From assembly GCA_029168955.1 (NCBI GenBank), contig JAPDOI010000139.1:1386501-1450500 (forward strand): 64,000 nucleotides of DNA, written 5' to 3'. The notes under the pieces were generated by a model. That model did not search any database, was not told the DNA's origin, and was given only the letters and a program-made list of their open reading frames with translations. This document shows, piece by piece, positions 43,371 to 53,431 of this stretch; within the stretch, counting starts at the first letter, position 1, and every line of letters begins with the position of its first letter. This stretch comes from Aplectana chamaeleonis (lineage: Eukaryota > Nematoda > Chromadorea > Rhabditida > Cosmocercidae). The position numbers were made by a program, and so were the translations under genes.

Positions 43371-45324
43371 CAGGGGTGTGCGGAAATTTTTCAAAAAATT
43401 TCAGAAAACAGAAAACAGAAAATCGAGTTTGTCAGAAAACAGAAAACAGAAAGGCCAAAACGGCCAGAAAACAGAAAACAGAAATCAGAAAACAGAAAAT
43501 TTTCAGAAAAAATACTCACTGCATTTTAACTTTTTTTCAAGAGGAAGCAGAGTGTAATTTTGAACATCTTTGCTATACCTGTAATACAATATCTACGAGA
43601 CTGGACAATTAACTAATAAGACATTCATAGTAGCGATGGCACGTCAATGACAGGTCTCTTTGAGAGTTTTAGCCGAGAATTAGCTCACTAAGCTCCACAG
43701 TGGTTCTTGATGTGCTATTTCTCAAATCTTTCTTGATTGTTTCTGGATTATTAGGCGGCCAAGATCATGTTGTTCACGAAATAGCCTAGAAGTAGCCGAG
43801 CAATAACGGATAAATAACCAAGACGTGACAGGCACACCAACACGCGACGCGGCGTTTCCCGGCTCGCCGAGCAGCCGCCTTGGCCTCCTGCAGCTCGGCG
43901 GGCCTCCTGGTGCTAGGCGTGGTCCAAGTACCGCCAACTAGGGTAGTTGAACCAACAGAGGTGTTGACATCCAAATCATGCCTCAGGAATGCGTCGTGTA
44001 CAGTTCAACTCCGTATTGCCGTTCAGTCCGCAAAGTGCACGCTGATTGCGGAAGCGTGCTGCGGCGCGGTTGCGAGTATCCTCAGACATGGATGTATGGA
44101 TGTATTGGTGCCCAGGTGATCCGCCATCCCTGTCTGAGATACTTGCAACCGCCCCGCAGCACGCTTTCGGAATCAACGTGCAGTTTGCGGACTGAACGGC
44201 AATGCGGAGTTGAACTGTACATCCCTTGGAGAGCATTATTTGGCGTCCAATTCGCGGCGAACATTTTTGGCGGTTATTTCTAGGCTATTACGCGGCAAAC
44301 AGCTACTTCCCGACTATTTTCCGGCTATCACGCAGAAAGCAGGCATTTCTTGGCTATTTATTGTCTATTGATCGGGTGAATTTCCCAGAAAATGCCTGTA
44401 CGTCAGCACAGTAGGGGTTGCATCCCTCGTTGTCAGCAGGTGCAGCTGACAGCTAACAGCAGCAGTTGTTATTGATATCGAGGGGTTCAACCCCAGCAAG
44501 TGTTGGAATCACGTACCCCTGTCAGCAGCAGCTGCTGCTGACAGCGAGGGTTTGCACTCGATCTTTGCCCTGGGATGCAACCCCTATTGTGCCGAAGTAC
44601 TGAGTAGGTGAGCAGGGTTCGCGATAAAATCAGTTGCTGAATTCTCTTCATGATAATGCAGGTTTCACCATCACAAAGGGAGAAAAGTGAAAAGTTGTAG
44701 GAGAAACGCATAAAAACAGCTTAGAACAGCTATTTGGTGGGTGTTCGCAAGCCCCAACTAACACGATTCATATAAGTGCTGGTTTTTTCGTTTAGCAACC
44801 TATTCATGCTTTTCCGGAAGCGGCAAATGCCGCGCAACATCAGTAGAAAAATGAGAAATCAGATGTTTGATACCGCTACCGAGCATCTGATTTCTCATTT
44901 TTCTAGTGATATTCCGCGGCATTTGTCGCCTCGCAAATGTATGAATAGGGTGTAACAGCAAGGCGGAAGACGGCAGAACAAACATACATAGAAATTTAGT
45001 TAATTGTGGGTAAGGTGACAATCAGCAATATTCTGTTCCTGAGCGTTTTTCCTCTGAGTTTTCACCTATTTTCACTTTTATGATGATCATGTCTACCATT
45101 TCATGAGGATACCATAACAACCGTTTCTTATGGTAAACCCTACCTTTAGCAGCAATCGCACCACTGAACGCAAGTAGTACCTCCGCTGTTCCACAGATCC
45201 GGATTTCGTTGATTTTTTTCTGATTTTTTTCTGTTTTTTGCAGATTTTTCAGAAAACAGAAATCAGAAAACAGAAAGGCCAAAACGGCCAGAAAACAGAA
45301 AACAGAAATTTCCGCACACCCCTG
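43371..45324. mobile_element. hAT-type non-autonomous element, copy 1 (1954 bp)
   Basis: Ends 'caggggtgtgcgg' and 'ccgcacacccctg', flanked by an exact 8-bp duplication 'gtagtgat' (43363-43370 and 45325-45332). The CAGGGG start and 8-bp duplication are hallmarks of hAT transposons. Both subterminal zones are runs of 'cagaaaa' and 'cagaaat' words around 'ggccaaaacggcc'. No transposase. The interior includes a palindrome at about 43998-44223, a CAGCAGCTG-rich palindromic zone at 44400-44600, a nested MITE at 44611-45145 and a hairpin at about 44820-44945. Copy 2 at 55376-57631 is the same element inverted. Confidence 0.9.
44611..45145. mobile_element. MITE nested in hAT copy 1
   Basis: The ends 'agcagggttcgcgataa' and '...ttatggtaaaccctacct' form degenerate inverted repeats and match 55595-56285 inside hAT copy 2 at the equivalent position. 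It was therefore present before the two hAT copies separated. A relative with TTAA flank lies at 63622. Confidence 0.55.
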
Positions 45325-45332
45325 GTAGTGAT

Positions 45333-45815
45333 GGTGGTGGAAAAACTCACAAACAAGGTGAAAAGACCCAAGAGGGCGGGATTTCCAACTTCAAATGACG
45401 ATGTTTTTTAATCAATACTATTTCCTGCCAAAGATAATCAATGCAGAGTAGACAAGAGAAAGCACGCTTCCGGATAGCTGTCTCAGAGAGTGACTAAGCT
45501 CACACTCATCCGCTTCAAGCCAATCGCGTGTTTAGCTCAATATTTATTTAATATCGATCTGCAATAACTATAGTTAGCATCGGGAATCCAGCCTCGTTAG
45601 ATCGCTTCACCTTGCCTGTACTTTTTTCAATGTGAATTTCACTTATTTTCACTCCAAAGGTGGCCAGACGTTTACTTTCATTATGAAGACTCGAGAATCC
45701 TTTCATCACGAAGGCTGCTTTTGAGCCCTAATGCACGTCATTTTACTATGAACAATGCATACCTTGGGCGTGTGCGTGCGTAATAACCACGGTTAAATCT
45801 TAAAGGTAAAAGGTT
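45333..45815. other. No recognisable feature
   Basis: Unique-looking AT-rich sequence. Confidence 0.35.
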
Positions 45816-45915
45816 TTGTATTGCAAGCCATTTCACTATATTTTCTCGGCTTGTGATGGCAATCCTTGCATTTCAACATGTTCTGTAACTGCTCTTGCAT
45901 TTCCTTCCTTCTTCC

Positions 45916-46094
45916 TGACTCCTCCGTTTGGACTTAAATGTGTTAACTGCGTGGTGGATGAGATCTTCGTGCGATCAAATGTTCTCGTTGATAGTAATTC
46001 TACAACTTTTTTCAATGAAGTTCGCCAGCGGTTGGAACTAATTGTGCAAAGTTTTCCAGTGTCTGTTTTGCTGCAGAAAAAAAAGGTTCTGTGA
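45916..46094 (+). CDS. Coding-like segment, unrecognised (weak)
   Basis: After a pyrimidine-rich stretch the plus strand reads FGLKCVNCVVDEIFVRS, then NVLVDSNSTTFFNEVRQ and RLELIVQSFPVSVLLQ, to a TGA at 46092. Composition and codon choice look protein-like. No family was recognised and no clear donor or acceptor was fixed. It could be an exon of the same plus-strand gene as 47748-47932 or a chance frame. Confidence 0.2.
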
Positions 46095-46115
46095 AATAGT
46101 TAAATGTGTCCTTAA

Positions 46116-46542
46116 AGGCCCAGCCCAACCTCAGGGGTAAAATCTGATATTATAGTCCGCCCACCGTGTATTGCAACCCTGTCAAGCGCGAGATCTCAAT
46201 CCGATCAAATAAGCGAGAAACTGCTGGGAAAAAGTTGGGTAAAAAATATCCTGAAAGCATAATCGAACGTTTTGCCCCGAATAGGGAATCGGATTCTTTG
46301 CAAAGGGAAAAATTGGTCTGTGTAACAATGCCGAAAGGCAGAATGTACAAGAGCAGAGCTCTTGGTTCCCTTTCCAAGGCGGTATGCGCAGTCAAGCTTT
46401 TTGGGTATTGGGGGCGGGGCAGACTTTTTCCCTCTAGCTTCTCATTTGTTTGAGCGAGTTGAGATCTCGCGCTTAGCAGGGTTGCTATACGCGGTGGGCG
46501 GACTATAATATCAAGTTTTACCCCTGAGGTTGGGCTGTGCAT
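46116..46542. mobile_element. TTAA-flanked MITE, family 4
   Basis: 427 bp, TTAA at 46112-46115 and 46543-46546. Inverted repeats of about 85 bp ('cccaacctcaggggtaaaa', 'agtccgcccaccg' and 'gcgcgagatctcaa' with complements). The middle of about 250 bp is unpaired. The end sequence differs from families 1-3. Confidence 0.75.
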
Positions 46543-46754
46543 TTAAAGGATTTAATGGATTTGAAAATATCAGATGTCGACTATCAATACTAAACACCTA
46601 AAAGCATGGCTTGACCAAGAAGAACATGAAGATGAAGAAAGGATTAATAAAAAGAGCAAGACGATCGAGAGCAAGAGGAAGAACAATAATCCCTAGAAAA
46701 ACGATGAGATCACGAAAAAAGAAGGAAAAAGGAGAATAATGAATCACTTGCTTT

Positions 46755-47085
46755 GATGGCAATGTCCACCATAAACCTCATTCTCGAGGTTTCAGGGTGA
46801 AACACTAAGTTGGCAGATGCTGGGGGGAACAGGGTCTAAGAAATCAGCGAAAACGGGCCAGAAATCAATAAAAACGGTTTTGAAAGTTATCGCGGTGCGC
46901 CTTCTTATCCTGGTCCGCCCCCCATTCGTACGAGCTTGTGGCGCCATGCACGTCTTCCATGGCGAATTGCCAAGCAACTCTGCCGCGGCCAACCTGATAG
47001 ATTCGCGCACATTTCGCGATCAGCGCTTGGTTGCTGAGCGTTTGCGGAAACCAGCAGGGCCAGTAAGTTCGTCCACGCTCTTCTA
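46755..47085. mobile_element. TTAA-type MITE, family 2, copy G (partial)
   Basis: Inverted relative of 21767-22203, starting at the end 'tggcaatgtccaccataaa' and sharing 'gaaacactaagttggcag', 'gccatgcacgtcttcc' region and 'ggcgaattgccaagcaac'. The distal end, with its second terminal repeat, is missing. Confidence 0.6.
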
Positions 47086-47747
47086 AGCAAGTGAAGAATG
47101 TTCTATCCTAGACGGAGGGGGGGGACACCAGGTTTCATTCCTAGAAATGAAGAGAAGAGAGGGATTCATGTAAACGTTTCATAAACTAAAGAGCCTTTGA
47201 TGCATATGAAGGAGAGAACAATATTGCTTTGAAATCTCTCAGGGCTAAAAACTTTAACTATAGTTTGTGGTAAATTTTGAAGCAGGTCTAATTTTCTGAG
47301 TAACGATAAACCATTGCATCAAAGAAGAGTTGGGCTCCTGAATGGTACATCACGATTGATCGAAATATAACAGACGGACAAGGAAAAACCCACTGACGTC
47401 CATTCGGTGGAAGAGGCTCTTAACAACATTATAAATATCCAAATAAAGTGATAACTAAATAAATAAATAAACAAATAGATAAAGAAATAAAGAAATATAC
47501 AAATAAATAAACAAATAGATGAAAAAGTAAATAAACAAACAAGTTAATAAAACGAATAAAAGTAACATAATTACGAGAAGATGAAGAAGAGGAGAAATAA
47601 AAAGTCGTTAGGGTTGCGTGGCACGAAAAGAGAATGAAGAAAAAAATAAAGAGAGCAGAATGAGAAAGAATATGTAAGAATAGTAAAGAGAATAGAATAG
47701 AATAGTAAAGAATACCCCAGGCGATTTTAATTGTAGGGGCCTTTTAG
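47086..47747. other. Mostly unassigned; A-rich low-complexity tract
   Basis: 47440-47560 is a degenerate 'aaataaacaaatagat' tract. 47690-47715 is a short 'aatag' repeat. No gene seen. Confidence 0.5.
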
Positions 47748-47932
47748 TTGAGTTTATTGGTCCAGCCGGCGGAGTCGGGAGAAAAGTCGATGAGGTGGTC
47801 ACTAGCGTGTCCGATGATGAGGTGATCCAGGAGGTCATAGAGATTCCAGGTGACGAAGAACTCGGTAGAGAATTCAGTTCTGGTCGCTGGAAATCCAAAT
47901 ATTTCCCTAAATCAAGCGGGATTGTTATATAG
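47748..47932 (+). CDS. Candidate terminal exon, unrecognised acidic protein
   Basis: Begins after an acceptor-like 'ccttttag' and reads 60 codons to TAG (47930-47932): EFIGPAGGVGRKVDEVVTS, VSDDEVIQEVIEIPGDEEL, GREFSSGRWKSKYFPKSSG. Codon choice is markedly coding-like (many GAG, GTC, ATC, GGT) and unlike the AT-rich surroundings. No repeat partner was seen in the window. The frame is also open for about 20 codons upstream of 47748. Function unknown. Confidence 0.3.
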
Positions 47933-48650
47933 TTAGCCTCCCCGGTTTTATTAACTTAGTGAACATAATTACGATCTCAATTATACGTTGCCGAGATACA
48001 TGCGCAACGATAAACTGAGAGTTCGCTCACTGCTCTGCTGAAAAGGATCGGACGCTCGTGAAGCTCAATAGCGATCTAACAACAACTATACATGAACCGA
48101 AATATCGCTGAGTCCTGTCTGCGTGTTCCGCAATGAACGCACCTGATTGGGAAGGGTTCTGCGCTCCTCCGCAGCAGATTGTGTATCACCCTTTTCTTAG
48201 CAGCTCGCACCACTGTTCCGGCCAAATCGCGGCTACGATTTAAAGATAGGTCAATTTTCTGTTAGTTGAATCTGCGCATACCATTAAGTAAATTTACCCG
48301 AGCTGTCCTAAAAGTGGATACCCATTCTCTAGCAAAGTAGATTCCTGAGTAGATTTTCCTCATTGCCCAAAAAACATATGATGCACGGACAGCTCAGAGA
48401 CGGCGTAATGACATCCAACCAGCGGCGCGATTCTGAGCTATGATTGTATTTTTCAAATCATCATGGTCGCACAGTTAGAAGTAGACCATTCGAGGGATGG
48501 GGCACGCTGGAATTGCAGTGTTTGTTCACAGGGTGCTGTCACTTTATTTTTTTTTGCCCAAACATAATGCGAAGGCAGCATTGATTTATCAAATCATCCA
48601 GGTAGCTGACATTAGATAAGACATTAAGGATATTCAGAGGATAATTTCGA
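47933..48650. other. No recognisable feature
   Basis: Unique-looking, no frame above 60 codons. Confidence 0.35.
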
Positions 48651-49285
48651 AAAGTCTAGCTTCTTGGAAAAAGTAACGATTTGGCAATGTTATAATTACA
48701 AGAGATATAGATGAAAAAATTCAAAAAAAAAAACGTCTTGAAATATCTTTAAAAATAATTTTGCGCAAGATAACCAGAAGTAAGGAAAAAACTTCGAAAT
48801 GTAGTGATATGACCAAAGTCGGATTTGACGGTCAATCATAGGCCAACTTTTGATAAGTAGTGACAGACGAGAGATAGTACTTTAGAAGCTTCTCCATTAA
48901 ACTTATCAAAGCTAAATCATGCGCGCATCGGATTTGAGCGTTACGTTCACATAGCTTGACAAATGCTGATTTCCGTATTTCGGCTTCAATAAAATCTTTT
49001 ACGGTTTCCGTTGAGCGCTTGATTTAGCTTTGATAAGTTTAATGGAAAAGCTTCTAAAATCCTATCCCTCGTCTGTCACTACTTATCAAAAGTTGGCCTA
49101 TGATTGAGCGTCAAATCCGACTTTGGTCATATCACTACATTTCGAAGTTTTTTCCTTACTTCTGGTTATTTTGCGCCAAATCATTTTTAAGATATTTCAA
49201 GACGTTTTTTAAATTTTTTCACCTTCTATATTTCTTGTAATTATAACATTGCCAAATCGTTACTTTTTCCAGGAAGCTAAACTTT
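48651..49285. mobile_element. Fold-back element with 270-bp arms
   Basis: Left arm 48651-48925 and right arm 49017-49285 are inverted copies at high identity (for example 'acttttgataagtagtgaca' and 'tttcgaagttttttccttac' with complements), with a spacer of about 90 bp. The right flank 'aaaggtttcctttttggc' and the minisatellite beyond mirror the arrangement at 13022-13570. Confidence 0.8.
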
Positions 49286-49487
49286 CAGAAATTTCATATA
49301 TTTCTCCCAAAGGTTTCCTTTTTGGCCTGATTTTTGCTTAGTGATTCCCATTTTGGAGAGGCGAAACCTACGACTACAGTTTATCCTTCGTTGAATAATG
49401 ATATCGATACGAATCGGTGTTGTCGGGCGACTATAGCTCCTGAAAATTATGACTCGCAACCATAAAAAATGACCCTTGCTTTCCCAC

Positions 49488-49722
49488 TGGGGTCCGAAGC
49501 ATTTTCTACGGCGTCCTGCGTACTCCCACTATGGTCCCGCACACTTTCTAAAGCGTCCTGCGCATTCCCACTGAGGAGCCCGCAATCTTTCTGCGGCATC
49601 CTGCGCATTCCCTCTGGGGGCCCGCACACTTTCTGTGGCGTCCTCCGCACTCCCACTGGGGCCCCGCACACTTTCTACGGCGTCCTGCGCACATCCACTG
49701 CGTCCTGCGCACTTTTCATTGA
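49488..49722. repeat. Minisatellite, 42-bp unit, second locus
   Basis: About 5.5 units with 'tttctacggcgtcctgcgc' and 'cactggggtcccgcacac', the same unit as at 13868-14063 and 15978-16185. Open frames here on both strands are due to the period. Confidence 0.8.
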
Positions 49723-49799
49723 ACACCCTTTATTTAAAGGAGCAGTGAACTTCATTCGCCGGAGCTCAAAATTTCGTTCTTTACTGAGCACGTGCACTT

Positions 49800-50672
49800 G
49801 CGTATAAACCACACGCACGAATGCACGTGGCGTACAAAACGTGTGCGTACCGAACGTGTGCGATTGCTTACTGAATGCGTTTCATTGCTTACTGACCGCG
49901 CATAATCACTTGCCGACCGCCCACACTAGTTTTCTTGCACGCCGAGCCTCCGCTAGTTGCGTGCTGAACGCGAACATTTGCGGAACGACCGCGCAAACTG
50001 ACAAACTGATCTCACTTATTAATTCGCTTGCGTACTGAATGCGAACGCTTGCGTACTGACCGCGCAGACTGACAAACTGATCTCACTCATCAATTCGCTT
50101 GCGTACTGAACGCGGACACTTGCGTACCGACCGCGCAGACTAACGTACCGATCTCACCCACCAATTGACTTGCGTAATGAAAGCGGGCGACTGCGTACTG
50201 AAAGCGAACACTTGCGTACCGACCGCGCAGACTGACAAACCGATCTGACCAACCAGTTTGCCTGCGTACTGAACGCGGGTGATTGCGTGCTGAACGCGAA
50301 CAATTGCGTACGGACCGCGGAAACTTATACAAAACGATCTCATCGTCCAGTTTTCGTGCGTGCTGAACGCGGACAGTTGCGTACCGAACACGACCACTTG
50401 CGTACTGACTGTGTGTGCTCACGTACTGACCGCAGCGAAAAGTCATATTCCGTATTGACCGCGCGCAAAGATGAATGCTCGCGGTCAGTACGTTTCTATG
50501 GAATTCCGCGAGCGGTTGGTACGCAGCACAGGCGTATCGACCGCGTGCACTATTTCGTTTGCACGGTCAGTACGCAAATGCGCGCGTTTGGCACGAAATG
50601 CATTTTTTGCCCGCGGTCAGTACGATAGTGACACGCGGTTGGTACAAAACGCGATTTTTCGCCCGCGGTCGG
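49800..50672 (-). repeat. 21-bp tandem array, right (inverted)
   Basis: Degenerate units built on 'ttgcgtactgaccgcgcag' (complement 'cgcggtcagtacgcaa'). They face inward relative to the left array. Several copies are 30-70 bp apart in higher-order blocks. Confidence 0.8.
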
Positions 50673-50692
50673 TCCACCCCATTGTCTGAGTA

Positions 50693-51424
50693 GAAAGGTA
50701 AGCGACAGCTGTCGACATAGGTAGCTGCTCTACTGCTTGAAATAATCTCTACCTATATTGTCATTTACTGAAATTAGACGTGTTGAAGAAGAAGTACGCT
50801 GCTACTTCTATCTTGCCATATATATTTCGCTCGGTTTGCTATGTTTTGTTGGGCAAAAAGTGTTCGTCAGGAAAAGCAGGAAATCCGTCAAATGCATGCG
50901 CTTCATTTGCAAATTTGTATGTAGGTGTAGATTGGGTATATAATTTAATTAGTTGCGTTCAATGGACGCTCCTAAACACAGCACTTGGGTGGTGAAACGG
51001 AACGGATGAATTATTGTAAAGAAAGAGAACCCGCTATCTCACAGCAAATGGATTTCAAATTCGGTAGCTCATCACACCGCAAACAGTCATAAGTTTGGTG
51101 CAGTTGGAACATTATTGGAGGTTGAAAGGCGAAGATAGGAAGTGAGGTGGAGTTCCATTTTTGTAGATTATGTTGCGAAGAACGCTTCATCTGAATCTCA
51201 TTAAGCAACTCAAAATCACTCTTTTCATTTGAAATTTTTTAGTATGTGTACAAGTGTACGTAGGCACTTCCCTTTGCGCGCTTTGAGGGGTTCGCATAGA
51301 GATCTGTCCATTTGTACACCAGTTGGTCGGTGTACCATGAGACAAGCTCACTTCTACACCGCGCGCGAAGCGGTCTGGTAGTTCGCAGTGGTAGGCTAGC
51401 AACCTGCTCAGCAGGACACGATAA
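50693..51424. other. No recognisable feature
   Basis: Short frames only; a 71-codon frame at 50780-50995 has no recognisable motif. Confidence 0.35.
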
Positions 51425-51781
51425 GAGGTTCTTTGAATTGTGCTCATCTCTATTGATTTATCGTCGCTATCCCACCTCCTGGAAAAAATCTTCTTCGACT
51501 GTCCTTTGATGCCGAGTGAGTTGAAATCCTTCTTCGCCACACCGTTCAAAACTTTCGTCTACTTTCAGACTGCCTTCTGCATGCAGGACTCGGTTAACAC
51601 ATACGGCGTGCTGCACAAGGTGGTCCAGCACTAATCTTAAAATTGTCCAGACAATTAAGGTCGTCCTTCCACTGCTGCATGACGATGTACTGCGCCAATT
51701 TTTGTTTTGCAAAGATATTCGTTATGACAAAGCCCAGAAACATCCAAGCAGACGTCCGAAAGGCTTTCCCTTCGTGCAAAC
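51425..51781 (-). pseudogene. RTE-like LINE fragment, proximal part of split copy
   Basis: The minus strand reads decayed C-terminal RTE blocks (VAKKDFNSLGIKGQSKKIF against VVKEDLKSLGIERQFRRDV; RWDSD against RKWNSD). It stops at 51781 exactly where the hAT element begins, and its continuation is at 59764. Diverged, with several shifts, so clearly older than the copy at 33.9 kb. Confidence 0.65.
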
Positions 51782-51899
51782 CAGGGGTGTGCGTAATTAC
51801 GGTTTACGATTTACGATTTTACGATTTACGGTGTTTCTCGGTCTGGTAATTACGGTTTACGATTTACGACATTTTGGACCGTAAATCGTAATTTTTCGT

Positions 51900-53431
51900 A
51901 AATAAAAATACATGCAACGGAAGTAAATCGCAAGATATCTCCAATTGACTTGCTCTAGTCCCACCTTGTATATACTAATATACTTGGTCAGGAGATGGGA
52001 CCAACCCAGTCGTGTGACTGCAGCGCAATCTTCTTACCAGGGGTGGTAGTAATCTGGCCTTAAGTGCGAATTAGTGATGATGAACATATTTCACTGATGT
52101 GGAGTAGACAACCATAATAATGAGGAGCCAGTCCTATGTTGAGTGAGGATCTGAAACGCTGTAATCAAAACTTACCACACATAGTGAGAAGCGAACCAGG
52201 CCAACAGGACTGGAGCTAGAGCAGCGCGACATTGCACTGCGCCAGAGCGCTAGGTGTCCATCGCTAGGCCAGGCACGTGAGGTAGTGGAGCAACGCATTG
52301 AGGAAAGCAAAATGCAGCCATCAGGCTCACTGGAGCATCACATAATATACTCAGAAGCATTACACACTCTCAGACATGAATTTTTCCGATTTTCATCTTA
52401 TTCTGTGAAAGAATTCTCTTCTACAACTCTTGTCAAGGGCGAGACCTCAATTCCCTGTAATTGGCGAGATACAAGTTCAGGAACTTTTTTTTCGATGCCC
52501 CTTCAACATTTCAGATTTTTGGAAACCGGACTCAACGCTTTATTTACATCGCTCAGTCAGAGAATGAATATTCCACACAAATTCGAGCATGTATTACCTC
52601 TCTCCCTTATTTCGAACAGTTCAAAGTGATGTTCATCGGGCCTATAATGTCGAAGTCTCCCAATCAGTGCTATATTTTCCCGCAGGCGCGTTGTTGAGCA
52701 CGCCCACGACAGTCCGGCCCGAGCAATAACGAAACAGCGTAGCCTAAGGTTCAAGAAGCATTTTCTAAGTCAAACGAATTTTCGAAAAAAAAAATCGAAA
52801 AACCAGATCTCGAACAAATCAAAATTGAAAAAAAATCGTTTGAAAGAAATTCGAAGAAACGAAAATCGAAAAAAAAAATTCGTTCGACAAAATTTCGAAC
52901 GAACGAATTTGAAAAAAACTCGTTCGGCGAATTTTCGAACGACGAACGAACTAAAACAAACGAGAGAAATTTGGGAAAATCTTTGAGAATTTTTTGAAAA
53001 TTTGCTCGTGTACAAGTATAATCTATTATTTTGTAACACTATCGTGTAGGACTCAGAGAAAGCAATCCAGAAATGACGTCAAAATTGAAATCGGACCACT
53101 TCGAAGCAAGGCATGGCGATGCGGCTGTTTGTGAGCTCAAAAAACGCCGTAAAACGCATTTTGCAAAAAATTTGCGCGTTACTTTAAGTAGATTTATGGA
53201 AAATCAACAAATCATATGCGGAAAATGGTGAAAATTGATTAGAAGGATAAAGACAAGCATAGTGTTTCGTAATACACCTTAAAGTCACCAAAGATTCTAA
53301 AATTGATCAAAGGGAGGCTTTTCTTGACCTCACGAGCGTCTATTTCAGATGGGGTCACCCCGTTCACTGTGGCGTCTGCGATGATGTTCTCAATTCGAGC
53401 AGTTCCTTTTGGTGTAGGGTTGTTGACGGTG
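51900..53431. other. hAT interior, mostly unassigned
   Basis: A 114-codon frame (52285-52629) and an overlapping 78-codon frame have no recognised motif. 52750-52960 is a low-complexity zone of 'ttcga', 'aaaaaa' and 'cgaacgaa' words that could be the subterminal part of a further element. Confidence 0.35.

Larger units (their letters stand above)
42343..50690. mobile_element. Candidate 8.35-kb composite element with matching ends and inverted arrays
   Basis: The ends 'ctcagacaatggagtgg' (42343) and 'ccaccccattgtctgag' (to 50690) are inverted repeats over about 26 bp with one mismatch and are bordered by TA on both sides. Each end is followed inward by an array of ~21-bp units built on 'cgcggtcggtacgca', on the plus strand at the left and the minus strand at the right. 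This symmetry suggests one element, with the arrays as subterminal repeats. No transposase was recognised; the interior is filled with other elements. Two independent arrays with conserved borders are the alternative. Confidence 0.5.

Noticed and set aside
49469..49807. Cys/Ser-rich 112-codon frame
   Set aside because: Translation of the 42-bp minisatellite; the complementary strand is also open.
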